Part shown: positions 24,201-32,088 of the stretch, in pieces
Layout: every line of letters begins with the position of its first letter
How positions within the stretch are numbered: position 1 is the first letter of the stretch
From: CAZPXH01 sp964591085
GTDB lineage: Bacteria > Spirochaetota > Spirochaetia > DSM-27196 > CAZPXH01
Length of the DNA: 64,000 bases
Reading direction: 5' to 3'
NCBI GenBank assembly: GCA_964591085.1
Contig: CAZPXH010000004.1
Coordinates: forward strand, 62,001-126,000
Made by a program: the position numbers and the translations under genes
Notes under the pieces: generated by a model
The model's input: the letters and a program-made list of their open reading frames with translations, nothing else
Databases searched by the model: none
What the model was told of the DNA's origin: nothing

Positions 24201-26290
24201 TGGACTACCCGTGGCTGGACGGCCTCAATCCGGAACAGCAGGAAGCGGTGCGCCACGGCCAACAGCCGCTGCTCATCCTCGCGGGGGCCGGGTCTGGAAA
24301 GACACGCGTGATCACCGTCCGGATTGCCCACCTCATCCGTACGGGACAGGCTGACCCTCGATCCATTCTGGCCGTGACCTTCACCAACCGGGCCGCGGCG
24401 GAGATGCGGGAACGCGCCGCAGCAATTGCGCCCGGTGCAGGCGAAGTCCTGATCCGTACCTTTCACTCGTTCGGCGCCTGGCTGCTGCGCCGAAACGCCA
24501 GCGCAGCCGGCTTGTCTTCAACCTTTGCCATCTACGACGACGATGACGTCCAGAGCCTCCTGAAGAGCCTGCGACCGGATCTCCCGCGGCAAAGCCTCCG
24601 GGTGATTGCCCAACAGATTTCCCGTGCCAAGGACTTCAACCTCCTGCCGGAAGACGATTTATCCGGAGTCTCCGGCGACCCGGAGTTTCGCAGGATCTAC
24701 TCGGACTACGAGTCACGAAAGCAGGCCATTGGTAGCGCTGACTTTGGAGACCTGATCACCCTCCCCATCAGGCTCCTGCAGGAGAATCCTGCGGTTCGAA
24801 CCAGGCTGCAGCAACGCTTCCGGACGGTTTTGGTTGACGAGTACCAGGACTCAAACGTCGCACAGTATGAGCTCCTCCGCGAGCTGGTGGGCCCGGAAAC
24901 CGGAGTGGCCGTTGTGGGGGATGATGACCAGAGCATCTACCGCTTTCGTGGGGCGGAGGTCGCAAACATCCTGTCGTTCCCGGAGCGGTTTCCCGGGACC
25001 ACGGTCATCCGCCTGGAGCAGAACTACCGTTCAACTCCGGAGATCCTGGCTGTTGCAAACGCGGTGGTGAAAAACAACGCCGGACGCCTGGGCAAGACCC
25101 TGAGGCCGGTCCGGCCGGAAGGACCACTCCCCCGCCTTGCCCTCCTCTACGACCAGGATGGCGAGGTTGCCTACGTCCGCTCTCTGCTGGCGGACGGCAA
25201 GTACCAGGAAACTGCGATTCTCTACCGGACCAACGCGCAAAGCAGGCTGTTTGAGACAGCATTCCTCGCTGATGGCGTCCCCTACCGAATCGTGGGTTCG
25301 GTGCGATTCTATGAACGGGAAGAGATCCGGGACACGCTTGCTTTTCTCAAGCTCCTGCTGAATCCCAGGGATGAGGTGGCATTCCGGCGAATCGTGAACA
25401 AACCATCCCGCGGGCTCGGCGAAGTCAGCGTGAACCGAATCCTTACGAGCGCAGACCCCCCGGTGGATGCGGCATCCGTAACGGGTCTGAGTCGGAAGGC
25501 ATCTGCAGCCTGGGACGGCTTCCGCGTGCTCTTTCAGCGCCTGTCCTCCCAGCTACAGGACGGGAAGACGGCACAGGGTGATCTCATTCTGCAGCTGGTG
25601 GATGAAAGTGGTCTGCGCTCACACTACGTGGCAGAGGACGAGATCAGCGGAACCGCGCGCATCGGAAACATTGAGGAACTGGTCAACGCAGCGTCCCTGT
25701 ATCCGGCGGGTCCGCAGGGACTCGCGGAGTTTCTGGAGGCCATTGATCTGGACCGCTCTCGGGAAACCGGGCAGGCCGGCGGGCCGGCGGTAACCTTGAT
25801 CACAATGCACAACACCAAGGGCCTGGAGTTTGACAGGGTGATCATCACCGGCCTTGAGGAGGGACTCTTCCCCAGAGCCGATGACTTCTCCCTGGATGAT
25901 CTGGAGGAAGAACGCAGGCTCTTCTACGTTGCCGTTACGCGCGCGCGCCGTGAGCTGCACATGACCTCATGCCGCTACCGTCGTCTGCGGGGCCGCGTGT
26001 CCGAGCTGTCACCGTCCCGGTTTGTGGAGGAGATCCCGGAGGAGCTGATCACCGTCATTGATCGCTACGGCGCGCGCCTGGGGACCCGTTCGGGCAGGCA
26101 GAGCGCCTCCACCGATGAGACCGGCTTTTCTCGGGGTGACGGGGTCTACCACGACGACTACGGACGTGGCGTGGTTACGCGTTCCTGGCTGGCAGACGAC
26201 GAGCCGGTGGTGGAAGTACGCTTTGAAAACGGGCAGCAGGCCCGCTTCCTCACGCGCTACACCCCGCTTGATCGCGTTGTTCTGGACTGA
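24200..26290 (+). CDS. UvrD/PcrA-type superfamily I helicase
   Basis: 696 residues from ATG 24200 (overlapping the HIT stop). SF1A helicase motifs in order: LNPEQQEAV (Q motif), AGAGSGKTRV (Walker A), TFTNRAAAEMRERA (Ia), VDEYQDSN (II), GDDDQSIYRFRGA (III), LEQNYRST (IV), LITMHNTKGLEFDRVIITGLEEGLFP (V) and EEERRLFYVAVTRARRELHMT (VI). The C-terminal region VYHDDYGRGVVTRSW ... VEVRFENGQQARFL is the beta-domain seen in PcrA. Functions in nucleotide-excision and replication repair. Followed two bases after its stop by a hypothetical ORF. Confidence 0.95.
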   Translation: MDYPWLDGLNPEQQEAVRHGQQPLLILAGAGSGKTRVITVRIAHLIRTGQADPRSILAVTFTNRAAAEMRERAAAIAPGAGEVLIRTFHSFGAWLLRRNASAAGLSSTFAIYDDDDVQSLLKSLRPDLPRQSLRVIAQQISRAKDFNLLPEDDLSGVSGDPEFRRIYSDYESRKQAIGSADFGDLITLPIRLLQENPAVRTRLQQRFRTVLVDEYQDSNVAQYELLRELVGPETGVAVVGDDDQSIYRFRGAEVANILSFPERFPGTTVIRLEQNYRSTPEILAVANAVVKNNAGRLGKTLRPVRPEGPLPRLALLYDQDGEVAYVRSLLADGKYQETAILYRTNAQSRLFETAFLADGVPYRIVGSVRFYEREEIRDTLAFLKLLLNPRDEVAFRRIVNKPSRGLGEVSVNRILTSADPPVDAASVTGLSRKASAAWDGFRVLFQRLSSQLQDGKTAQGDLILQLVDESGLRSHYVAEDEISGTARIGNIEELVNAASLYPAGPQGLAEFLEAIDLDRSRETGQAGGPAVTLITMHNTKGLEFDRVIITGLEEGLFPRADDFSLDDLEEERRLFYVAVTRARRELHMTSCRYRRLRGRVSELSPSRFVEEIPEELITVIDRYGARLGTRSGRQSASTDETGFSRGDGVYHDDYGRGVVTRSWLADDEPVVEVRFENGQQARFLTRYTPLDRVVLD

Positions 26291-26291
26291 G

Positions 26292-27068
26292 ATGAAAATG
26301 CAGCGCTCTCGGAACAGCTACTGCTATGACGGGTCGGGGAGACGCATGGTGGATATGGGGGGACTCGCGCCGTGGGCGGTGCTCGGGCTGAGACCATGGG
26401 GGCTTGCGCGCGTCCTGCGCGCCGAGTTGGACCGGGGCGGCCTGTACCTGCTGGAGAGCGCGCCTTCCCCGCGCTTGATTCGCGCCCTGCAAGCGCTGAC
26501 CGGGTGCGGCGGCAACTGGATTGTCCGGCCCGCAGCCCCCAGCCAGGATGTGCCGGGCCAGGAGTTATGGCGTCCCTTCCTGCCGGCGCCCCAACCGGGT
26601 GGCACTGTAGTGGTCCGCCTGCCGCTGCCGCCGGGCCTCCATCTGGATCTGCTGCACGCAGAAGGCGGGCAACCCAGCGCCGGGCAATCCCAGGCCCCTT
26701 GCCCGCAGGAGTGCCCGGACGCGGTGCCGCGGGTTGCGCTGCGGGCAGCCGAGCATTTGGCTGGTGTGCTTGCGGGGATACCGGAGCGCCGCCGTCACGG
26801 TGGGCATCCCCTGCCCGGTCTGCCGCCGGATGCGCTGTCAGAATCCTGGTGGTCCAGGTTTGATGTCGGACCTTTCAATCGTGTTGGACCCTACCTGTTT
26901 CATCGGGGCCCTGAGGATTCCTACCCCGAGCTGCATCGTCATATGGCAGATGCGGGATTCCTTTTCCCGGCGGATCGGGCTATCCCGGCGATCATCCCGC
27001 TGGAGCTGTCCCCCGGCGAGCTTGCGCACTATCTCGGGCATGTGCAGAGTGTGCGGCATGGCGGCTGA
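26292..27068 (+). CDS. hypothetical protein
   Basis: 258 residues from ATG 26292, which directly follows the helicase stop. Rich in Arg, Pro and Gly, with hydrophobic stretches too weak to call membrane helices. Distinct phrases are RRMVDMGGLAPWAVLGLRPW, RLIRALQALTGCGGNWIV and SESWWSRFDVGPFNRVGPYLFHRGP, and it ends FPADRAIPAIIPLELSPGELAHYLGHVQ. I recognise no domain or catalytic motif. The codon pattern fits its neighbours. It is 11 bases overlapping with the next small membrane protein, suggesting cotranscription and possibly a joint role. Confidence 0.6.
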   Translation: MKMQRSRNSYCYDGSGRRMVDMGGLAPWAVLGLRPWGLARVLRAELDRGGLYLLESAPSPRLIRALQALTGCGGNWIVRPAAPSQDVPGQELWRPFLPAPQPGGTVVVRLPLPPGLHLDLLHAEGGQPSAGQSQAPCPQECPDAVPRVALRAAEHLAGVLAGIPERRRHGGHPLPGLPPDALSESWWSRFDVGPFNRVGPYLFHRGPEDSYPELHRHMADAGFLFPADRAIPAIIPLELSPGELAHYLGHVQSVRHGG

Positions 27069-27372
27069 ACCGCTTCTTGCTTCCATCATCATCAGATTGG
27101 TCGCGGGTGGCCTCGCGGCCTTCTGCGCAATCCTTGCCTGGGCGCGGACGCGGGATAGCGCGTGGATGCTGGTAATCCTTGCCACGCTGCTACGCTACGC
27201 GGGCACGGTCTATAGAATCCTGGACGATGCGGATCTGGGTGGGCTGGCACCGACCAACCCGCTTATAGCCGGTCTGCTGGATGCGGCAATTGATGCAATC
27301 CCAACGCTTCTTCTGGCTGCTGCCCTCCTCACCGTGGCGTTCCGCGTACGACAGCGCGTCCGCCGTGCCTGA
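27058..27372 (+). CDS. small membrane protein, hypothetical
   Basis: 104 residues, ATG inside the 3' end of the preceding ORF. Three hydrophobic helices are likely: LASIIIRLVAGGLAAFCAILAWA (about 7-29), MLVILATLLRYAGTVYRIL (about 36-54) and the C-terminal IPTLLLAAALLTVAF (about 84-98). A basic tail RVRQRVRRA follows. Probably an inner membrane protein. No family recognised. Confidence 0.6.
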   Translation: MAAEPLLASIIIRLVAGGLAAFCAILAWARTRDSAWMLVILATLLRYAGTVYRILDDADLGGLAPTNPLIAGLLDAAIDAIPTLLLAAALLTVAFRVRQRVRRA

Positions 27373-27461
27373 CAGACGGCGCTGACGCTCTGGTGGACAG
27401 CTGCCTGCACCACGCGTAAACTGCGGGAACTCATTTTCAGATATTCCCTGGAGGACATTGC

Positions 27462-27728
27462 ATGGTTGCACTCATCGTCGGGCTAGTTTTCATTTTGTTT
27501 GCCGTCTACGCCGCTCTGCCGGAATCCCTTTCCTGGGCGGTGCTCAACTGGTGGGATGACATCCTTCTGGTTCTTCGTGGTGGACTCCCGCTGCTCGCGG
27601 TGTTCATTGGCCTGATCGCTGTGTTTATCGGTATTGCTGACATCAAGGACCGGATTGAGGCTCGTCGGGAAGAGCAGGAAGAACAGGCTCAGGCCGCAGC
27701 CGAAGCCGGAGAGAAGTCGGACAGCTGA
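27462..27728 (+). CDS. small inner-membrane protein upstream of rplM
   Basis: 88 residues; CTGGAGGACA sits 4-10 bases before ATG 27462. Two hydrophobic helices (MVALIVGLVFILFAVYAALP and GLPLLAVFIGLIAVFIGIADI) are followed by a charged coiled tail (KDRIEARREEQEEQAQAAAEAGEKS). Size and context match short conserved membrane proteins near rplM in spirochaetes, but the function is unknown. Confidence 0.72.
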   Translation: MVALIVGLVFILFAVYAALPESLSWAVLNWWDDILLVLRGGLPLLAVFIGLIAVFIGIADIKDRIEARREEQEEQAQAAAEAGEKSDS

Positions 27729-27760
27729 TCCGCGGCCGAATACCCGATTTCGCGCAGTTA

Positions 27761-27788
27761 TTGACGTTGCCGATTCCAGCGGTATACT
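27761..27788 (+). promoter_or_regulatory. promoter of rplM-rpsI
   Basis: TTGACG (27761-27766), a 16-base spacer and TATACT (27783-27788). Start point near 27795, giving a leader of about 58 bases that holds a short hairpin and a 12-codon ORF before rplM. Confidence 0.72.
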
Positions 27789-27817
27789 TCCCCTTCGCTT
27801 TCGTGCCGGAGGTCGGC

Positions 27818-27856
27818 ATGAATGGAATAAGGAAGACTGTGACGGTGATCAGATGA
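27818..27856 (+). CDS. 12-codon leader ORF before rplM (candidate)
   Basis: The peptide MNGIRKTVTVIR starts at ATG 27818 with a GGAGG five bases upstream. It ends with TGA 27854-27856, overlapping the rplM ATG at 27853 (ATGA). The GGAGG lies in the loop of a TGCCG-GAGGT-CGGCA hairpin (27804-27818). rplM also has its own weaker GGTGATC site (27844-27850). This could be a coupling leader peptide; it is too short to prove from sequence. Confidence 0.4.
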   Translation: MNGIRKTVTVIR

Positions 27857-28281
27857 AAACGGTATACGCCAAGACAGAGGCGGTGGAACGCAAGTGGTAC
27901 GTGATTGACGCCGCAGACGAGGTACTCGGCCGGGTAGCTACCCGCGCGGCTACCCTGCTGCGCGGGAAGCACAAGCCTGAATTCACGCGATGGCAGGATC
28001 TCGGTGACTTCGTGGTGATTGTAAACGCGGATAAGATTCGCGTGACCGGACGCAAGCCGGAGGATAAGCAGTACGTCCGGCACAGCGGCTATCCCGGCGG
28101 AATCACTGCGATTCCCTTCCGCCTCATGATTCAACGGAAGCCCACGCTGCCGATGGAGCACGCTGTCCGGGGAATGCTCCCCCGAAACCGCCTGGGCCGG
28201 AAGCAGTTCACTCACTTGAAGGTGTACGCCGGTTCAGAGCATCCACACGCCGCGCAGAAGCCGGAAAAGGTAGAGGTCTAA
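27853..28281 (+). CDS. rplM: 50S ribosomal protein L13
   Basis: 142 residues. L13 signature: KTEAVERKWYVIDAADEVLGRVATRAATLLRGKHKPEFTR, then VVIVNADKIRVTGRKPEDKQYVRHSGYPGG, and MLPRNRLGRKQFTHLKVYAGSEHPHAAQKPE. The frame extends upstream but family alignment and the GGTGATC site fix ATG 27853. The stop abuts the rpsI start, the usual L13-S9 operon. Confidence 0.97.
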   Translation: MKTVYAKTEAVERKWYVIDAADEVLGRVATRAATLLRGKHKPEFTRWQDLGDFVVIVNADKIRVTGRKPEDKQYVRHSGYPGGITAIPFRLMIQRKPTLPMEHAVRGMLPRNRLGRKQFTHLKVYAGSEHPHAAQKPEKVEV

Positions 28282-28677
28282 ATGGCTGACAGTATACTTG
28301 GGCGCGGCATTGGCCGCCGGAAAACTTCCGTTGCCCGCGTCTACGTCCGAAGGGGCAGCGGGAAGATCATCGTCAACGGCCGGGACGTGGATGCGTACTT
28401 CGCCAGTCCTGAGCGCGCTTACGTGGTGCGCCAGCCGCTTGAAGTGATCGATGGGCTTGGCCGATACGACATCGCGGTGACCGTCTCCGGAGGCGGGTTG
28501 ACCGGCCAGGCTGGCGCAATCCGCCATGGCCTGTCCCGCGCGCTTGTGTCCGTGGATGACACCAACTACGCCACGCTTCGGGCAAACGGCTTTATGACGC
28601 GGGATCCCCGGATGGTGGAACGCAAGAAGTACGGTCAGCGCGGCGCACGCCGACGGTTCCAGTTCTCAAAGCGATAA
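28282..28677 (+). CDS. rpsI: 30S ribosomal protein S9
   Basis: 131 residues. S9 landmarks: GIGRRKTSVARVYVRRGSGKIIVNGRDVDAYF, VTVSGGGLTGQAGAIRHGLSRALV and the basic C-terminus KKYGQRGARRRFQFSKR, whose last Lys-Arg pair contacts P-site tRNA. Starts immediately after the rplM stop. Confidence 0.97.
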   Translation: MADSILGRGIGRRKTSVARVYVRRGSGKIIVNGRDVDAYFASPERAYVVRQPLEVIDGLGRYDIAVTVSGGGLTGQAGAIRHGLSRALVSVDDTNYATLRANGFMTRDPRMVERKKYGQRGARRRFQFSKR

Positions 28678-28678
28678 A

Positions 28679-29347
28679 GTGCCATGGATCAGCCGGGTGG
28701 AGCCGAATCCGGCCCGGTCTGATCAGGTTCTTCTCAGCATTTCCCAATCCCCGCCACACTCAACCGCTGTGGTGGAACAGCACCAAATTAATGACGACCC
28801 GGAGGTGCTCACTTGCCACCGGGATGACGCGCTTGGCCTGACAGATGGCATGGAGCTCAGTGAGCCGCAGGTTCAGGCCCTGCAACGTTCGCTTTTTCGG
28901 CGTGAGTGCAGGGAGAAGGCACTTTCTTTGTTGTCGCGGCGGGATCATGCCGAACGGGAACTGCAGCGGAAGCTCCTGCAGCGGAGCTTCAGCGCTGATG
29001 TGGTCGCTGAAGTGTGTGCGGAGCTGAACTCAACGGGTCTACTGGACGACCAGCGCTTTGTTTCTTCCTGGATTGCTGCCCACCGAGGACGGAGGCCGCG
29101 TGGACTTCACTTCCTTGCGGCGGAATGCGCGGAGCGTGGGGTGAGCAGGGAGGATTTCGCCGAGGCACGGGACGCGCTGCTTGCAGAGACTCCCGAGTTT
29201 GAGTTGAAGGAGTGCCGTCTGGCCATGCTCCGCGCAGCCAGATCCGGGGGAAACCCGGAAAAAACCAGGCAGACACTCAAACGGTGGGGCTTTTCGCGTG
29301 CAACAATCCGATCCGTGGAGAACAGTTCGCCTCCTCAAGGACGTTGA
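28679..29347 (+). CDS. recX: RecX-family regulator of recombination
   Basis: Up to 222 residues from GTG 28679; ATG 28850 (165 residues) is also possible and closer to usual RecX size. RecX three-helix repeats are evident: CREKALSLLSRRDHAERELQRKLLQRSFSADVVAEVCAEL, LLDDQRFVSSWI, GLHFLAAECAERGVSREDFAEARDAL, and a final repeat LKRWGFSRATIRSVENSS. RecX inhibits RecA filaments. recA is not in the window. The gene follows rpsI by one base, and the response regulator starts 45 bases after it with its own promoter. Confidence 0.85.
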   Translation: MPWISRVEPNPARSDQVLLSISQSPPHSTAVVEQHQINDDPEVLTCHRDDALGLTDGMELSEPQVQALQRSLFRRECREKALSLLSRRDHAERELQRKLLQRSFSADVVAEVCAELNSTGLLDDQRFVSSWIAAHRGRRPRGLHFLAAECAERGVSREDFAEARDALLAETPEFELKECRLAMLRAARSGGNPEKTRQTLKRWGFSRATIRSVENSSPPQGR

Positions 29348-29372
29348 CATCATGGACGTTTTTGCTTAGCAT
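29344..29372 (+). promoter_or_regulatory. promoter of the HTH-receiver gene
   Basis: TTGACA (29344-29349), 17-base spacer, TAGCAT (29367-29372). The -35 box overlaps the recX stop. Leader of about 13 bases carrying GGCGAGG. Confidence 0.65.
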
Positions 29373-29392
29373 TTAGGCGAGGTAAAATACGA

Positions 29393-30001
29393 ATGGCACG
29401 AACTGATCGAAAGATACGGATCTTCTCTGCGCTGGAAGTCGCAAACATCTGTGGAGTAGTCAATCAGACAGCAATCAATTGGATAAAGAACGGCTACCTC
29501 AAGGCCTTCACAACCCCCGGCGGGCAATATCGCGTCTATGCGGAAGACCTGGTGGCCTTCCTGCACTCCCGCGGAATGCGCCTCCCGGAAGAGCTGCAGA
29601 AGATCCTGGACGAGGAACTGGTAATCCACTCTGTTCTTGTTGTTGATGACAACAAGGAGTTCAACGACAGCCTCCGTGAGTACCTGGAGCAGCAGTTTCC
29701 GGAGTATCAGGTGCACCAGGCCTTTGACGGGTTTGAGGCTGGGAAGTACCTGGCAGCAGAGAAGCCGGGTCTGGTGTTTCTGGACATTGATCTCCCCGGT
29801 GTTGATGGCGAGCGCCTCCTGCAGGCCATGAAGGACGAGAGTCAGATGACCACACCAATTGTCATCGTGGTATCCGGGAAGACGGAGCCGGAGCTGGAAA
29901 CCCGGGTCATGGAAGCCGGCGCTGAGGCATTCCTTGCCAAGCCGGTGGACTTTGCCGGGCTCCCGAATCTGATCAAGGAACTGAACAAGAAGCGCCGATA
30001 G
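29393..30001 (+). CDS. excisionase/MerR-type HTH fused to a receiver domain
   Basis: 202 residues. Residues 8-70 form a MerR/excisionase winged helix (FSALEVANICGVVNQTAINWIKNGYLKAFTTPGGQYRVYAEDLVAFLHSRG). Residues 80-200 are a response-regulator receiver with the acidic pair DDN, phosphoacceptor Asp in LVFLDIDLPGVDG, Thr/Ser position VVSGKT and Lys in AFLAKPVDF. The DNA-binding domain lies N-terminal to the receiver, the reverse of most response regulators. No histidine kinase is adjacent. Known in spirochaetes by family memory; target unknown. Confidence 0.9.
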   Translation: MARTDRKIRIFSALEVANICGVVNQTAINWIKNGYLKAFTTPGGQYRVYAEDLVAFLHSRGMRLPEELQKILDEELVIHSVLVVDDNKEFNDSLREYLEQQFPEYQVHQAFDGFEAGKYLAAEKPGLVFLDIDLPGVDGERLLQAMKDESQMTTPIVIVVSGKTEPELETRVMEAGAEAFLAKPVDFAGLPNLIKELNKKRR

Positions 30002-30022
30002 GGCGCAGCGCTGGAGACCAAG

Positions 30023-30301
30023 ATGGAAACGCGAGCGGTAGAAATCATCGTTCGCGGATTGGTACAGGGCGTGGGATTCCGGTATGCCGCATGGCGACGG
30101 GCCCTCGCCCTGAAGCTTTCCGGTTGGGTCAGAAACAGATCCGATGGCACCGTGGAGCTGGTCTGCTCCGGTCCCCCTGACTCCGTGCAAAAGATGATTG
30201 AGTGGCTTGAACACGGACCATCAGGAGCCCGTGTCCGTGGGACGGAAGTCAACGATATCCAGCCCGGTCATCTCGCACAGGAGTTTGAGATCCGGGTGTG
30301 A
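30023..30301 (+). CDS. acyP: acylphosphatase
   Basis: 92 residues, the standard size. Hydrolyses acyl phosphates. Contains the N-terminal VRGLVQGVGFRYAAWRRA loop with the catalytic Arg, and GWVRNRSDGTVELVCSGP with the catalytic Asn, then WLEHGPSGARV. Starts 21 bases after the response regulator gene and is probably cotranscribed. A GCTCCG-CTCA-CGGAGC hairpin at 30316-30331 follows, without a T-tract. Confidence 0.95.
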   Translation: METRAVEIIVRGLVQGVGFRYAAWRRALALKLSGWVRNRSDGTVELVCSGPPDSVQKMIEWLEHGPSGARVRGTEVNDIQPGHLAQEFEIRV

Positions 30302-30391
30302 AACCGCCGAAAAGCTCCGCTCACGGAGCACCTTGCTGAAGGACGGACGGCGCTGGGCCCAATGCCTGCTCAGGCGCCCATCCCCGGAACC

Positions 30392-30829
30392 TCAGTAGTT
30401 TTTCCTCTCGTAGCCCAGAAGCGAAATGAGCCCCGCAATCACGAAGAAAAGTGCAAGCCCGGCGGTAACCACCGACCGCGCCCAGAGCCCCCAGAAGGTG
30501 TTGAGACGGGCACGGGAATCGGTAACGAGGACCTCCACGGTATCACCTTCTTCAAATAAACCTGCACGGCGGGCGGCGTCAGCAACAAACTCCTGCGAAC
30601 CGTCACCGGCCTGGTAGCGAATGCGTGGCGCGTATCGCAGGCCGCTTCCCGCGTCTGTGAAGGGAATGCTGCGATCCTGCATCTCCAATCCAACCACGGT
30701 ACCGCGAACGCTGCTCCCAGCACGCAGTGCCGACCAGGTAGATCCCGCGTTCAGCAGCGAAAGCAACAACAAAATCCCGGCAAGGCCCCAGAATCCGTAC
30801 GCAAACAGTCTTGAGAGTGGCAATCTCAC
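30392..30829 (-). CDS. DUF3592-like membrane protein
   Basis: 145 residues with two hydrophobic helices: FAYGFWGLAGILLLLSLLNAG near the N-terminus and SVVTAGLALFFVIAGLISLLGYE near the C-terminus. Between them is a beta domain, ending RAGLFEEGDTVEVLVTDSRARLNTFWG, typical of DUF3592 proteins. The loop should lie outside the cytoplasm. Begins 3 bases after the fabF stop, so it is the last gene of the fab operon. Confidence 0.78.
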   Translation of the reverse strand: MRLPLSRLFAYGFWGLAGILLLLSLLNAGSTWSALRAGSSVRGTVVGLEMQDRSIPFTDAGSGLRYAPRIRYQAGDGSQEFVADAARRAGLFEEGDTVEVLVTDSRARLNTFWGLWARSVVTAGLALFFVIAGLISLLGYERKNY

Positions 30830-30832
30830 TGG

Positions 30833-32068
30833 CTACGCCTTTCCGAACAGAGCGATGCCGTTGTGTCCGCCGAAGCCAAAGGTGTTTGACATTGCCACGG
30901 ATATCTCGCCCTCCTGTGCAGTGTTAGGGACGTAGTCCAGGTCAAGTTCCGGATCCTGATTCTCAATGTTGATGGTGGGCGGAAAAAACCCATCTTCAAT
31001 TGCCACAATGCTCGCCACCGCCTCAATTCCGCCGGCTCCACCAAGGACATGGCCGGTCATACTCTTGGTGGAACTCACCTTGAGCTTGTAGGCGTGCTCG
31101 CCAAAGACCTGCTTGATGGCGGCAGTCTCAACCTTGTCATTCAGCGGGGTGGACGTGCCGTGCGCGTTGATGTAGTCAACTGCAGACGGATCAATGCCTC
31201 CATCCCGAAGGGCCATTTTCATTGCCGCAATAGCCCCGCGGCCCTCCGGGTGGGGCGCCGTGAGGTGATAGGCATCACAGCTGACGCCGTAGCCGAGCAG
31301 CCTTGCGCGTGAGCGTGCGCCCCGCTTTGCTGCGTGCTCAGCGGACTCAAGGACCAGGACACCGGCGCCTTCTCCCATCAGAAAGCCGTCACGGTCCCGG
31401 TCAAAGGGACGGCTAGCGCGCTGCGGCGAGTCGTTGTAGCTGGTGGTCATTGCCTTCATTGAGTTGAACCCGGCGATTCCGATCCTGGTAATAGACGCTT
31501 CCGCACCCCCGGCCAGGACCACATCACACACACCGCTCTCAATCAGGCGCTTTCCCTCCCCTATCGCATCGGTGCCGCTGGCACATGCCGTGGTAACGGT
31601 GAGAACCGGGCCCTGCAGGTCCAGGATGATGGCAACGTGCGCGGGAGCGATGTTTGCAATGAGCTTGGGGATGGTCATGGGGGAAACCCGGTCTGGTCCG
31701 GACTGAAAGAGACTCCAGTAGCTCGCCTCCAGTGACTCAAACCCCCCTATGCCCACACCAAGAACCACGCCCACCCGCTCGGAATCAAAGCCGGCGTCTG
31801 CCAGTCCGGCATCGTTGAAGGCTTCCACTGCTGCGGCAACCGCAAAGTGGCTGTACCGATCCATCTTGCGGGCGTCCTTGCGGTCAATCACCGTCTTTGG
31901 ATCAAATTCCTTCACTTCGGCCGCAATCGTCGTGGCAAAGCCCTCCGGATCAAAGAGCGTGATTGGTCCCGCGCCACTGACACCGGCGCGCAGTGCTTCC
32001 CGGTACTGGGAGACGTTATGGGCAATCGAGTTGACGGTACCGATCCCGCTAACCACCACTTCGGTCAT
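30833..32068 (-). CDS. fabF: beta-ketoacyl-ACP synthase II
   Basis: 411 residues. Condensing enzyme that elongates acyl-ACP with malonyl-ACP. Catalytic triad context: TTACASGTDAIGEG with Cys 162, NAHGTSTPLNDKVE and SMTGHVLGGAGGIEA. FGFGGHNG is near the C-terminus. Part of the fabD-fabG-fabF operon on the minus strand. GAGGAAAAG precedes the ATG. Confidence 0.96.
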   Translation of the reverse strand: MTEVVVSGIGTVNSIAHNVSQYREALRAGVSGAGPITLFDPEGFATTIAAEVKEFDPKTVIDRKDARKMDRYSHFAVAAAVEAFNDAGLADAGFDSERVGVVLGVGIGGFESLEASYWSLFQSGPDRVSPMTIPKLIANIAPAHVAIILDLQGPVLTVTTACASGTDAIGEGKRLIESGVCDVVLAGGAEASITRIGIAGFNSMKAMTTSYNDSPQRASRPFDRDRDGFLMGEGAGVLVLESAEHAAKRGARSRARLLGYGVSCDAYHLTAPHPEGRGAIAAMKMALRDGGIDPSAVDYINAHGTSTPLNDKVETAAIKQVFGEHAYKLKVSSTKSMTGHVLGGAGGIEAVASIVAIEDGFFPPTINIENQDPELDLDYVPNTAQEGEISVAMSNTFGFGGHNGIALFGKA

Positions 32069-32088
32069 GGCTTTTCCTCCTCTGCGGG

